DNA of 37,525 bases. Source: an uncultured Prevotella sp. Its GTDB lineage: Bacteria > Bacteroidota > Bacteroidia > Bacteroidales > Bacteroidaceae. The stretch lies in contig CALUIJ010000143.1 in NCBI GenBank assembly GCA_944320675.1, positions 1 to 37,525 on the forward strand. The letters run 5' to 3'. Made by a program: the position numbers and the translations under genes. This document shows, piece after piece, positions 9,064-16,243 of this stretch. The first letter of the stretch is position 1. Every line of letters begins with the position of its first letter. The notes under the pieces are model-generated. The model ran no database searches. It was not told the origin of the DNA and saw only the letters and a program-made list of their open reading frames with translations.

Positions 9064-9188
9064 GAAAAAGGATAATGTTAAGTGAAGAGTTGAAAGTGAA
9101 AAGTGAAGAATCCAAATGCACGGTTGCTTCACTTTTACTTTTTTACCCTTTTACTTTTTTACCTTTTTACCTTTAAAATTACCTTTCC
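9064..9188 (-). repeat. Word array between the DUF4339 gene and the helicase
   Basis: On the minus (sense) strand the array follows the DUF4339 stop codon directly with purine-rich units of about 8 nt (AAAAGGTA, AAAAAGTA, AAAGTGAAG). After a short centre it continues with pyrimidine-rich units (TTCTTCAC, TTTTCACTTT, CAACTCTTCAC) that end near the helicase promoter. The two halves are partly complementary. It is the same layout as the other gap arrays, with a different word set. Confidence 0.7.
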
Positions 9189-9893
9189 TCACACCGCCAT
9201 CGTGTCGGGCACGGGCGTGTTGTCGTCGAGAGCCTTGCGGAGGTCGGCCGAGTCGAACGTGAACACATGGCCGAGTATGCCGAACGACACGGTCTTCTCC
9301 TTGCCGCCGTAACGCACCTTGCCTATTGAGAATATGAAGTAGTCGTCGACGCTCAGCAGCTGGCTTACCACGGCGTCGGCGAATTGCGTAGCTATCATGC
9401 CGCCCACCATTCCGCCGAACATGCCGAGCATGCCGCCGCCCGCGCTCCTGTCGTAGGCCTCCTCGGTCATGGCCGCGCTTATCTCGTCGGCCACGGCGCG
9501 GCGGTGCTTTTCGGCGCCTGGGCACGTCATGAGCAGTATGAAGAACGCCGCCGCGGCCGCTGCCAGCCACGCCGCGGCGCGCCTGTGGCGCTTGTCGGCT
9601 CGCTGCGCGGCCTGCGCTGTCGGCGGGTCGCCGCCCCTTTGCCCGCCCTCGGCTTGCGGTGCGGCTCCGCCATCGCCGTCGGCTGCGGCCTGCGTAGGCG
9701 CTGTCGGCGGGGCGGCTGCGGCCTTGTATGTACCTGAAAGCACGCCGCGCAGCTCGGCCACTTGCCACGCCGGAGTCCACTGCGCCATGCCCTCGCACCA
9801 CACGAGCGTTTCAGACGACAGCCCCATGCCGGCGAGCTGCCCGAGGGTGTACGGCCCTTGCTGCTTATTGTCCTTGTATATGAAGAAGTCCAT
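9189..9893 (-). CDS. GYF_2/DUF4339 domain membrane protein
   Basis: A 234-residue protein. Residues 1-50 match the GYF_2 (DUF4339) pattern: IYKDNKQQGPYTLGQLAGMG, then a WCEGMAQWTPAWQVAEL segment with the conserved tryptophans. Residues 55-100 are a low-complexity Ala/Pro/Thr/Gly/Gln linker. A single hydrophobic segment lies at about 106-122 (AAAWLAAAAAAFFILLMTC), preceded by basic residues, which predicts a cytoplasmic GYF-like domain and an exported C-terminal part. The C-terminal 100 residues include a Gly/Met-rich helix (GGGMLGMFGGMVGGMIATQF) and a mixed region I do not recognise. GYF_2 domains are thought to bind proline-rich or other peptides, but the partner is unknown. It sits 54 nt after the pectate lyase gene. 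Confidence 0.75.
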   Translation of the reverse strand: MDFFIYKDNKQQGPYTLGQLAGMGLSSETLVWCEGMAQWTPAWQVAELRGVLSGTYKAAAAPPTAPTQAAADGDGGAAPQAEGGQRGGDPPTAQAAQRADKRHRRAAAWLAAAAAAFFILLMTCPGAEKHRRAVADEISAAMTEEAYDRSAGGGMLGMFGGMVGGMIATQFADAVVSQLLSVDDYFIFSIGKVRYGGKEKTVSFGILGHVFTFDSADLRKALDDNTPVPDTMAV

Positions 9894-9947
9894 AAATATA
9901 TAATAAGGTGGAAAAATGGAGAGGCGGCGAAAGCCGGGGCTGCGGGC

Positions 9948-11075
9948 TTACTTGCCCTTGCCGTACTTCTTCGCCCACGACTCATACCGCTTGAACACGT
10001 CCAGTCCGTCCGAATTGAACCAGCTGTAGCCGTTGCGCCGCTCGTATCCTATCTCGGAAATGTCGTATTTCATTACGCCGTCGCGGTCGCAGAAGAACGG
10101 GCGGTTGCCGTCTATCGTGTAGAAGCGCGCCCATAACGGCTCGCACTCCGCGCCGTCCCCGGGGCACGGCGACAGGCGGTAGTCCTTCTTGCCGTCGGCG
10201 TTGGTGAACTTCTCGATGCGCATGCCCTTTATCATGCTCTTCCTGAACCACGCCACGGCGTTCTCAACGCAGTCGCGCACCTCCTGCGAGGGTTTCGACA
10301 GCGACATGAGGAACAGCACTATGTCGTCAGACTCCTGCCCGCTGAGCGACGCCAGCTCGTAGGCGCGGGCGTCGGCCGGCTGCAGGGTGTTCTCGTCGTG
10401 CTGTGCGCACCACACCGTAGGCCGTCCGTCCTGCACCACCTGCGTCTTCAGTATGCAGCCCACGCCCTTGTCGAGCGAAGCCTTGGCCTTGGCCTTCACA
10501 CTGTCGGGCAGGAACGCGAACGGAGCCTTGCCCTTGGCGGCGTCGCGCATTATCTTGAGCACGTTCACCATGGCGTCGTCGTTGTAGGTGATGTGGGTGT
10601 AATATCCCTTTGACAGCGGATAGAACTGCGGCCAGCCGCCGTTGTCGTATTGCGCCTCGAACAGGTAGTCAAGTCCGCGCAGCGCGGCCTCCTTGTATTT
10701 CTCCACGTTGGTGGCGTTGTAGAGCCGCGCCAGGTAGGTTATCTCCGTCGTCGTGGCCTTGTTGTCTATCGTGGCGTAGCGCTTGCCCTGCTTCATTTCC
10801 TCTACCTCCTTGCGCCGGCCGTCGGTCAGCCCGTCCTGCAGCTGCATGTTCTTGGGCCATCCGCCCGAGGCGTGCTGGTAAAACAGCAGGTTGTCGCCTA
10901 TGCGCGCGGCCTCGGCCGACGTGAAGAAGCCGTCGTCGAGCTTCTGCGCCATGCCCGTCCATTTCACCTTTTTCACTTTCTTGTTCCCCTTTCCTGCGTC
11001 CTGCGCCGTCGCGGCCGACGGTATCGCCAGGGCCAGGGCCAGCGCGGCCGCGATTGTCTTGATGTTCATTTTCAT
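9948..11075 (-). CDS. pelA: Pectate lyase, PL10 family, secreted
   Basis: Cleaves polygalacturonate by beta-elimination. The ATG at 11075 gives 375 residues with a clean signal peptide (MKMNIKTIAAALALALAIPS, cleavage after about AATAQ); the longer open frame upstream has no signal and is unlikely. Family hallmarks follow: the FFTSAEAARIGDNLLFYQHA helix, GGWPKNMQL (71-79), DNGGWPQFYP (144-153), HITYNDDAMVNVL (161-173) and WCAQHDENTLQPADARAYELASLS, typical of the alpha/alpha-toroid PL10 enzymes (TIGR02474-type PelA). The Asp in YNDDAM and the Arg in ADARAYE lie where family catalytic residues are expected. It is probably periplasmic or secreted. No SusC/SusD pair lies next to it, so it is an isolated pectinase rather than part of a visible polysaccharide utilisation locus. 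Confidence 0.93.
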   Translation of the reverse strand: MKMNIKTIAAALALALAIPSAATAQDAGKGNKKVKKVKWTGMAQKLDDGFFTSAEAARIGDNLLFYQHASGGWPKNMQLQDGLTDGRRKEVEEMKQGKRYATIDNKATTTEITYLARLYNATNVEKYKEAALRGLDYLFEAQYDNGGWPQFYPLSKGYYTHITYNDDAMVNVLKIMRDAAKGKAPFAFLPDSVKAKAKASLDKGVGCILKTQVVQDGRPTVWCAQHDENTLQPADARAYELASLSGQESDDIVLFLMSLSKPSQEVRDCVENAVAWFRKSMIKGMRIEKFTNADGKKDYRLSPCPGDGAECEPLWARFYTIDGNRPFFCDRDGVMKYDISEIGYERRNGYSWFNSDGLDVFKRYESWAKKYGKGK

Positions 11076-11216
11076 AGATTGTTTTTTGTTCCGTAGTTTT
11101 TTTACCGGCCTCAGGCTTGCCGCCGTGCCGCCGGATGCTGAATATCTTATATAAGACGTAGCCGCGCCGCCAAGGTTTATCCGTTTATGCTTTTTTAAGT
11201 TTGGGCGGAGCCGTCT

Positions 11217-11293
11217 TGCCTTTTGCATTGCGGAAGCTTGCCTTTTGCATTGCGAAAGCTTACCTTTCGGAGCGTGAAAGCTTACCTTTCACG
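11217..11293. repeat. Cluster of GAAAG-n5-CTTTC palindromic modules
   Basis: Three or four consecutive modules share a pattern: an imperfect one near 11231-11248, CGAAAG-CTTAC-CTTTCG (11253-11269), and CGTGAAAG-CTTAC-CTTTCACG (11273-11293). They are separated by a few bases rich in GC. Related clusters lie at 16140, 29276 and 36372. Confidence 0.7.
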
Positions 11294-11347
11294 ACGCGGA
11301 ATACCGTGTCGTGCCGTGCCGGCGGTTTTCTGCCGCCTGCCGGCGTT

Positions 11348-11389
11348 TACCTACATGTCGGTAGGGCACGCCATACCGACATGTAGGTA
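11348..11389. repeat. Perfect 16-bp stem hairpin upstream of the porin gene
   Basis: TACCTACATGTCGGTA at 11348-11363 pairs exactly with TACCGACATGTAGGTA at 11374-11389 around a 10-nt loop. It is not followed by a T run on either strand, so it is not an intrinsic terminator. It could be a protein-binding site, a cruciform or a dispersed repeat. Confidence 0.75.
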
Positions 11390-11489
11390 TCCCGTTTCCG
11401 GCCGAACGCCTTACGGCCCTTTATTCCGCTGTTTTTGGCCGCGGCGGGTATGCTTTTGTCCCTGCGTGCGGGTTAACGCCGTCCGTGCG

Positions 11490-11505
11490 TCACCATTTAT
11501 GGTGA
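11490..11505. promoter_or_regulatory. Small inverted repeat, possible operator of the porin promoter
   Basis: TCACCAT-TT-ATGGTGA is a perfect 7-bp inverted repeat with a 2-nt centre, 48 nt upstream of the predicted -33 element of the porin promoter. Spacing fits an activator or repressor site. The binding protein is unknown; a metal-responsive regulator is a guess from the gene content. Confidence 0.35.
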
Positions 11506-11552
11506 TGGCCGCGCGCCCGGCGGGGGTAAGGGTTTTTACCGATTTTTAGGTA

Positions 11553-11583
11553 TTGCTAACATTTACGGCTTGTTGTAATTTTG
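11553..11583 (+). promoter_or_regulatory. Promoter of the porin/imelysin/di-heme operon
   Basis: A TTG at 11553-11555 and TAATTTTG at 11576-11583 are separated by 20 nt, matching the Bacteroidetes -33/-7 arrangement. The porin ATG lies 34 nt downstream. It likely drives the whole 11618-16089 unit. Confidence 0.7.
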
Positions 11584-11617
11584 CAACTGAAAACAAAACG
11601 GTAATAACTTTATAATT

Positions 11618-12946
11618 ATGATCAAGATGGATAGATTCACTAAAGCATTGTCGGCGTGCGCCTTGGCGTTGTGCCTTACGGCCGTGCCGGCATGTGCGCA
11701 GACGTCGGCCGCCGACAGCGTTTACCGCCACGCCGGCGGCAACCGCCTGAGCATCGGCGGATACGCCGACATCGCGCTGACGCGCAACTTCTACAGCGAC
11801 AACGTTTACCGCTACAGCAGTCCGTCGCAGCATAAGGACGACCCCGGCCACGGCCGCTTCGACATTCCCCACGCCGTGATTTACCTTAGCTACGACTTCG
11901 GCAAGGGCTGGTCGATGTCGAGCGAGATTGAGTTCGAGCACGGCGGTTCGGGCGGTGCCGTAGAGCAGGAGTTCGACGAGGCCGGCGAGTGGGAGCAGGA
12001 GACCGAGAAGGGCGGCGAGGTTGAGCTTGAACAACTTTGGATACAGAAGTCGTTCGCCCCTTGGGCCAACTTGCGCGTGGGCCATTTCGTCGTTCCCGTA
12101 GGTCTTACCAACGCCTACCATGAGCCGTTGAACTACTTCACGGTCTACCGCCCCGAGGGCGAGGGCACCATATTGCCCTGCACGTGGCACGACACGGGCG
12201 TAAGCTTCTGGGGCCGCGCCGGCAAGTTGCGCTACGAGGTGCAGTTGGTGGCCGGGCTCGACGCCTTCCTTTTCGACCGCGACCACTGGATTCAGGGAGG
12301 GGCCGGGTCGCCGTTCGAGTTCAAGGTGGCCAACAAGTACGGCTTCGCCGCCCGTATAGACTATTACGCTGTGCCCGGCGTGCGCTTCGGCGTGAGCGGA
12401 TATTACGGCCGCTCGATGCACAACACTTACCCCAACGACAAGGAGGGCGAGGGCAAGCAGTATGACAAGGTGAAGGGCACGGTGGCCGTAGGGGCTGTCG
12501 ACTTCACGATAGACCGCGCCAACTGGATTGTACGCGCCAACGCCGACTACGGCTACTTAGGCGACGCCGCAGCCATAAGCACGGCCAAGCTGAACGCCAC
12601 GGCCAGCAACGCGCCCGCCAAGAAGACTCCCGTGGGCAAGAACGCCGTGTCCCTCGGCATCGAGGCCGGATACGACGTGTTCTCGCAGTTCTCAAAGACG
12701 AGGAACAGCGGGCAGAAGTTCTACGTCTTCGGCCGCTACGAGTATTACGACTCTTACATACCCGACAAGAAGAACCAGCGCGAATACAACTTCACCAACC
12801 GCCAGCGCGTGGCCGCCGGAGTGAACTACCACCCCATACCGCAGATAGCCGTAAAGGCCGAGTACTCGCACCGTTTCCTTAAGTCGCAGTACAACGACGA
12901 GCCGTCGGTTTCCATCGGTATAGCATACCAGGGCTTCTTCATGTAA
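11618..12946 (+). CDS. Outer-membrane porin-like protein (phosphate-selective porin O/P type)
   Basis: A 442-residue beta-barrel protein. The signal peptide is ALSACALALCLTAVPACA followed by Q; the mature part shows alternating hydrophobic/aromatic strands with acidic turns and ends on Phe-Met after an amphipathic strand (SIGIAYQGFFM). Segments such as LSIGGYADIALTRNFYSD, IYLSYDFGKGWSMSSEIEFEHGG, LEQLWIQKSFAPWANLRVGHFVVPVGLTNAYHEP and YPNDKEGEGKQYDKVKG resemble the porin O/P and OprP-like superfamily found widely in Bacteroidetes. The alternative start at 11627 would only shorten the n-region. It leads an operon with an imelysin (45 nt downstream) and a di-heme protein, so it may be the outer-membrane pore of that module. 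Substrate is unknown; a phosphate role should not be assumed from the family name. Confidence 0.82.
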   Translation: MIKMDRFTKALSACALALCLTAVPACAQTSAADSVYRHAGGNRLSIGGYADIALTRNFYSDNVYRYSSPSQHKDDPGHGRFDIPHAVIYLSYDFGKGWSMSSEIEFEHGGSGGAVEQEFDEAGEWEQETEKGGEVELEQLWIQKSFAPWANLRVGHFVVPVGLTNAYHEPLNYFTVYRPEGEGTILPCTWHDTGVSFWGRAGKLRYEVQLVAGLDAFLFDRDHWIQGGAGSPFEFKVANKYGFAARIDYYAVPGVRFGVSGYYGRSMHNTYPNDKEGEGKQYDKVKGTVAVGAVDFTIDRANWIVRANADYGYLGDAAAISTAKLNATASNAPAKKTPVGKNAVSLGIEAGYDVFSQFSKTRNSGQKFYVFGRYEYYDSYIPDKKNQREYNFTNRQRVAAGVNYHPIPQIAVKAEYSHRFLKSQYNDEPSVSIGIAYQGFFM

Positions 12947-12991
12947 ACTAAAATAATACTAATCAAATCAATAACGTTAAAACAAACATTT

Positions 12992-14260
12992 ATGAAAAAG
13001 TATCTTAAACTGCCCATGCTCTTCATGATGGGCGCGCTGCTGACGGCGGGATTCGCCTCGTGCAGCGACGACGACGACAACGGCGGAGCCGTGACGGCCG
13101 GACAGCTGACCGAGAAGGAGACGCTGCTTAAGGACGCGGCGACCGATTATGTGAACGAAGTGGTCTACCCGACCTACGGCGGACTGGCCACGTACACCGA
13201 ACTGCTGTACGACCAGCTCAACGAGGTGAAGGAGAAGTTCAAGGCCGACCCGGCCAGCGTAACCCAAGGCGAGATAGACGAAATCTGCGCAACGTTCATC
13301 GAGGCGCGCAGCTACTGGGAGGAGACCGAGGCCTTCCTCTACGGCGCGGCGACCGACTTCGGCATCGACCCGCACATCGACACGTGGCCGCTCGACCTCG
13401 ACGGACTCGTAACCGAGCTTAAGAACAGCGAGAAGGTGGCGCAGCTCGACAACGGCGACGACGGCATAGCCTACGCCGCCAACAAGCTCGGACAGGAGCT
13501 GTTAGGATTCCACGGCATCGAGTTCATCATCTTCCGCAACGGCCAGAACCGCCAGGTGGCCACGCTGCAGGGCGACGACCCCGACCTCGTATCAGAGTAC
13601 GGGGCGCACATAACGGGACGCGAGGAGCTGATATACGCCACCGCCGTGGCCGGCGACCTGCGCGACAGGTGCTTCCAGCTGAACGTGTCGTGGAACCCCG
13701 ACGCGCCCGAAGTGCAGAAGACGCGCGTCATCGACGAGTGCGAACTGCCGTGCACCGTGGGCAGCGGCGACCTCTCCTACGGCGAGAACATGCTCCTGGC
13801 GGGCCAGCCGGGCAGCACTTACACTACGTGGCGCCAGGTGGCCAGCACGATACTCACCAGCGGATGCCAGAACATATCGAACGAAGTCTACTCGCAGAAG
13901 ATGGGCAACGCCTACAACGGCTCTGACCCCAACTACATCGAGTCGCCTTACAGCCACCGCTCGTTCTACGACTTCAAGGACAACATCCTCAGCATACAGT
14001 ACTCGCTCTACGGCAGCGTGGGCGGCGAAACGGCCAAGGAAAACTCGATAATGGGCTACCTGAACAAGTACAACCCGACGCTCGCCGCCCAGCTTGACGC
14101 CAACCTCAAGGGCGCGCTCTCTGCGCTCGACGGCTGCATAGCCGAAGGCGTGGAGTTCGGCGAGAACCCCACCGCCCCTTACGTTAAGACGGCCATAGAC
14201 GCCATACAGGTGCTCGACGGCAGCCTGACGCAGGCTTCGCAGTGGATAGCCGCCAACTAA
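12992..14260 (+). CDS. Imelysin family lipoprotein (peptidase M75-like), probably surface-exposed
   Basis: Imelysins are helical proteins linked to iron uptake (EfeO, IrpA, Algp7 relatives). This one has 422 residues. The lipoprotein signal ends GFASC (Cys24) and is followed by SDDDDN, which fits the Asp-rich lipoprotein export signal described for Bacteroidetes surface lipoproteins. The imelysin signature GxHxxE is present as GFHGIE (172-177), in the context [18 protein letters not shown]. Other family-like parts are [29 protein letters not shown] and the [21 protein letters not shown] segment in the second half. Proteolytic activity is doubtful for this family. It is co-directional with the porin (45 nt) and the di-heme protein (107 nt), suggesting joint work in capturing or handling metal at the cell surface. 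Confidence 0.93.
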   Translation: MKKYLKLPMLFMMGALLTAGFASCSDDDDNGGAVTAGQLTEKETLLKDAATDYVNEVVYPTYGGLATYTELLYDQLNEVKEKFKADPASVTQGEIDEICATFIEARSYWEETEAFLYGAATDFGIDPHIDTWPLDLDGLVTELKNSEKVAQLDNGDDGIAYAANKLGQELLGFHGIEFIIFRNGQNRQVATLQGDDPDLVSEYGAHITGREELIYATAVAGDLRDRCFQLNVSWNPDAPEVQKTRVIDECELPCTVGSGDLSYGENMLLAGQPGSTYTTWRQVASTILTSGCQNISNEVYSQKMGNAYNGSDPNYIESPYSHRSFYDFKDNILSIQYSLYGSVGGETAKENSIMGYLNKYNPTLAAQLDANLKGALSALDGCIAEGVEFGENPTAPYVKTAIDAIQVLDGSLTQASQWIAAN

Positions 14261-14304
14261 CCTTACGGAATTACCGACATTCCGGAGTCGCATTTGCAAG
14301 GGTT

Positions 14305-14318
14305 CCGCCGCAAGGCGG
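14305..14318 (+). other. Small intercistronic hairpin with GCAA tetraloop
   Basis: CCGCC-GCAA-GGCGG forms a 5-bp GC stem with a GNRA-type loop between the imelysin and di-heme genes. There is no T run after it, so it is more likely an mRNA stability or processing element than a terminator. It may also be chance in GC-rich DNA. Confidence 0.3.
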
Positions 14319-14367
14319 GCCCTTTCCGAGTGTGGCTCCACTGACGTTTAATTTAAAAACAAACATT

Positions 14368-16089
14368 ATGAAGTTAACGAAAAGTTATCATGTATTCATG
14401 CTCTCGGCATGCCTCTGCATGCCGTTTGCCGCCTGCTCGGACGACGACGGCATAGCCCCGTCGGCGCCTGAGGAGAACATTGGCGACATTGAGTTCGTAG
14501 GGAAGGCCGTAGGCAACTTCTCGGCCGACGAGTGGTATCCGGGCGGCAGGCTCGGCACGACGGAGAACGTGACGGCCGGATGCTACGAGGACGAGACCGA
14601 GGCGGTGAACAATCTCGGACTGATGGACGAGTTCAACCTCGGCGAGACGTTCTTCGAGCGCAACTACAACACCAACACCCCGCCGTTCAACGGCCTCGGC
14701 CCGGCCTCGGTGCGCAACTCGTGCATAGACTGCCACCCCGGCTACGGCCACGGCAAGCGCCAGGACAGCTACCGCGCCAACACGTTCGGCAACGGTTACC
14801 TGCTCGTAATCTACCACCCCGACTCGCCGGGAAGCAACGACGGCCCCTTCATCAGCGAGGTGACCGGCATGCCGCAGACGCAGGCCGTATCGCCGTTCCT
14901 GCCGCCGGTGGACGAGGACCAAATCAACCTGACGTGGCACGCCGTGCAGGGCACCATGCCCAGCGGACTGTCGGCTACGCAGTTTCCCGACGGCGAGAAG
15001 TACGAGCTGATTTATCCTGAAATCACGATACCTACGACGGCGTTCAACACATATCCGCAGCCGACGGACATCGAGGTGCGCCTTGAGTCGACCATAGGCA
15101 TCATAGGCACGGGCCTTATCGACGCCATACCCGAGGACTCGCTGAAGGCGCAGTACGCGGCCGAGGCCGCCGCCGGGGCCGACCTCAACCCCGCCATGTG
15201 GGACAAGGCGGCCGGCGACTGGGCGTCGACGGCCTACTACACCACGTTCACCTCGCCGGGCAAACTGGCCGACGGCACTAAGGTGGACGGCCTCGTGAAG
15301 CGTTACACCTACGCCCTGACGCGCGCCACGCTGCAAGACGGGGCAGGGGCCAACGCCATGTGGAACATTCTTTTTTTTAGTGGTCCGGCGAGCCCCGAGA
15401 TCTACACCACCACGGCGTGGGCCGAGGCTATGGCGAGGAACCAGCAGGTGATCGACGCTATCAAGGCCGACCCCTCGTCGCCTTACTACGCCGACGGCAC
15501 CGACGCGGGCATTGCCGACGCCGTGAAGAACCTGCTCGACCCGTCGACCAACCAGTTCGACAACCAGTGGCACAACTTCGAGGCCGAAATGTCGACCGAC
15601 AACTTCTACGCCTTCATGGTGTGGCACCGCGGCCTGGCCATACCGCGCGCGCGCAACCTGCAGGATGCCGACGTGCAGCGCGGCAAGGAGCTGTTCATGC
15701 AGATGGGCTGCGCCAGCTGCCACCGTCCGTCGTGGACCACCGGCGACGACAACTACTGGACGCCCGACTGCATAGAGGGGCGGCCCCTGCCGAAGTATCC
15801 CAACCAGAAGATTTACCCGTACTCCGACTTCGTGCAGCACCGCCTGTTCATGAAGAACGACATACACAACTCGTGGTGCCGCACCACTCCGTTGTGGGGA
15901 CGCGGCCTGTCGCTCGTCAACACCGGGGCGCAAGACCGCCTGCACGACTGCCGCGCGCGCAACGAGATCGAGGCCATAATGTGGCATGCGTACAGCAAGG
16001 AGAGCGATGCATACGAGTCGGCCGAGAAGTTCTACAGGCTTCCGAAGGAAGACCGCGACGCCGTCGTCAAGTTCCTCCAGTCGATTTAA
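14368..16089 (+). CDS. Di-heme oxidoreductase family lipoprotein (DUF1111, thiol oxidoreductase-like)
   Basis: A 573-residue c-type cytochrome with two haem-attachment motifs, CIDCH (119-123) and CASCH (448-452). The lipoprotein signal ends FAAC (Cys23) followed by SDDDG, a possible surface-export signal like that of the imelysin. The C-terminal half shows family features: NFYAFMVWHRGLAIPRARNL, GKELFMQMGCASCHRPSWTT, WCRTTPLWGRGLS and DRLHDCRARNEIEAIMWHAYSKESDA, as in DUF1111 proteins that often sit beside imelysins. I start at ATG 14368 because upstream codons lack a signal peptide. Residues 334-337 (ILFF) come from a run of eight T in an otherwise GC-rich gene; one added T gives an immediate TAG and one lost T a stop about 80 nt later. 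Function is probably electron transfer or peroxidase-like chemistry linked to metal uptake, which is inference. Confidence 0.9.
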   Translation: MKLTKSYHVFMLSACLCMPFAACSDDDGIAPSAPEENIGDIEFVGKAVGNFSADEWYPGGRLGTTENVTAGCYEDETEAVNNLGLMDEFNLGETFFERNYNTNTPPFNGLGPASVRNSCIDCHPGYGHGKRQDSYRANTFGNGYLLVIYHPDSPGSNDGPFISEVTGMPQTQAVSPFLPPVDEDQINLTWHAVQGTMPSGLSATQFPDGEKYELIYPEITIPTTAFNTYPQPTDIEVRLESTIGIIGTGLIDAIPEDSLKAQYAAEAAAGADLNPAMWDKAAGDWASTAYYTTFTSPGKLADGTKVDGLVKRYTYALTRATLQDGAGANAMWNILFFSGPASPEIYTTTAWAEAMARNQQVIDAIKADPSSPYYADGTDAGIADAVKNLLDPSTNQFDNQWHNFEAEMSTDNFYAFMVWHRGLAIPRARNLQDADVQRGKELFMQMGCASCHRPSWTTGDDNYWTPDCIEGRPLPKYPNQKIYPYSDFVQHRLFMKNDIHNSWCRTTPLWGRGLSLVNTGAQDRLHDCRARNEIEAIMWHAYSKESDAYESAEKFYRLPKEDRDAVVKFLQSI

Positions 16090-16139
16090 CCGGACACCGG
16101 AGTCCAAATATACAATTCATTGATAATCAGATATTTTGC

Positions 16140-16217
16140 AAAAGGTTACCTTTTACGTTCTAAAAGGTAACCTTTTAGCGTGCGAAAGACGGCCTTTCGC
16201 AATGCGGAAGGCCGCAT
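16140..16217. repeat. Cluster of palindromic modules between the di-heme and CcsBA genes
   Basis: Four modules lie in a row. AAAAGGTTACCTTTTA (16140-16155) and its exact reverse complement (16161-16176) form a 16-bp stem with a 5-nt loop. GCGAAAG...CTTTCGC (16182-16200) and ATGCGG-AAGG-CCGCAT (16202-16217) follow. It could act as an mRNA-stabilising or attenuating structure; no T run follows, so full termination is unlikely. Confidence 0.8.
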
Positions 16218-16243
16218 ATTGGAAAACGAAAGATATTTAGCGA

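Larger units (their letters stand above)
11076..11552. other. Spacer between divergent pectate lyase and porin genes
   Basis: No gene is seen. It holds a 12-bp perfect palindrome TCTTATATAAGA (11145-11156) upstream of the pectate lyase, a run of GAAAG/CTTTC modules (11217-11293), a 16-bp stem hairpin (11348-11389) and a small 7-2-7 inverted repeat (11490-11505). I found no clear TAnnTTTG promoter for the pectate lyase on the minus strand. Confidence 0.6.

Noticed and set aside
11076..11228. Extended N-terminus of the pectate lyase
   Set aside because: The upstream 51 codons lack a signal peptide and precede a clear one that begins at ATG 11075.
11348..11389. Intrinsic terminator upstream of the porin
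   Set aside because: The stem is perfect but no T run follows on either strand, and no transcript is expected to end there.
14374..16107. 577-codon minus-strand open frame
   Set aside because: Antisense to the di-heme gene, which has two CxxCH motifs and a lipoprotein signal; the antisense product has no recognisable features.
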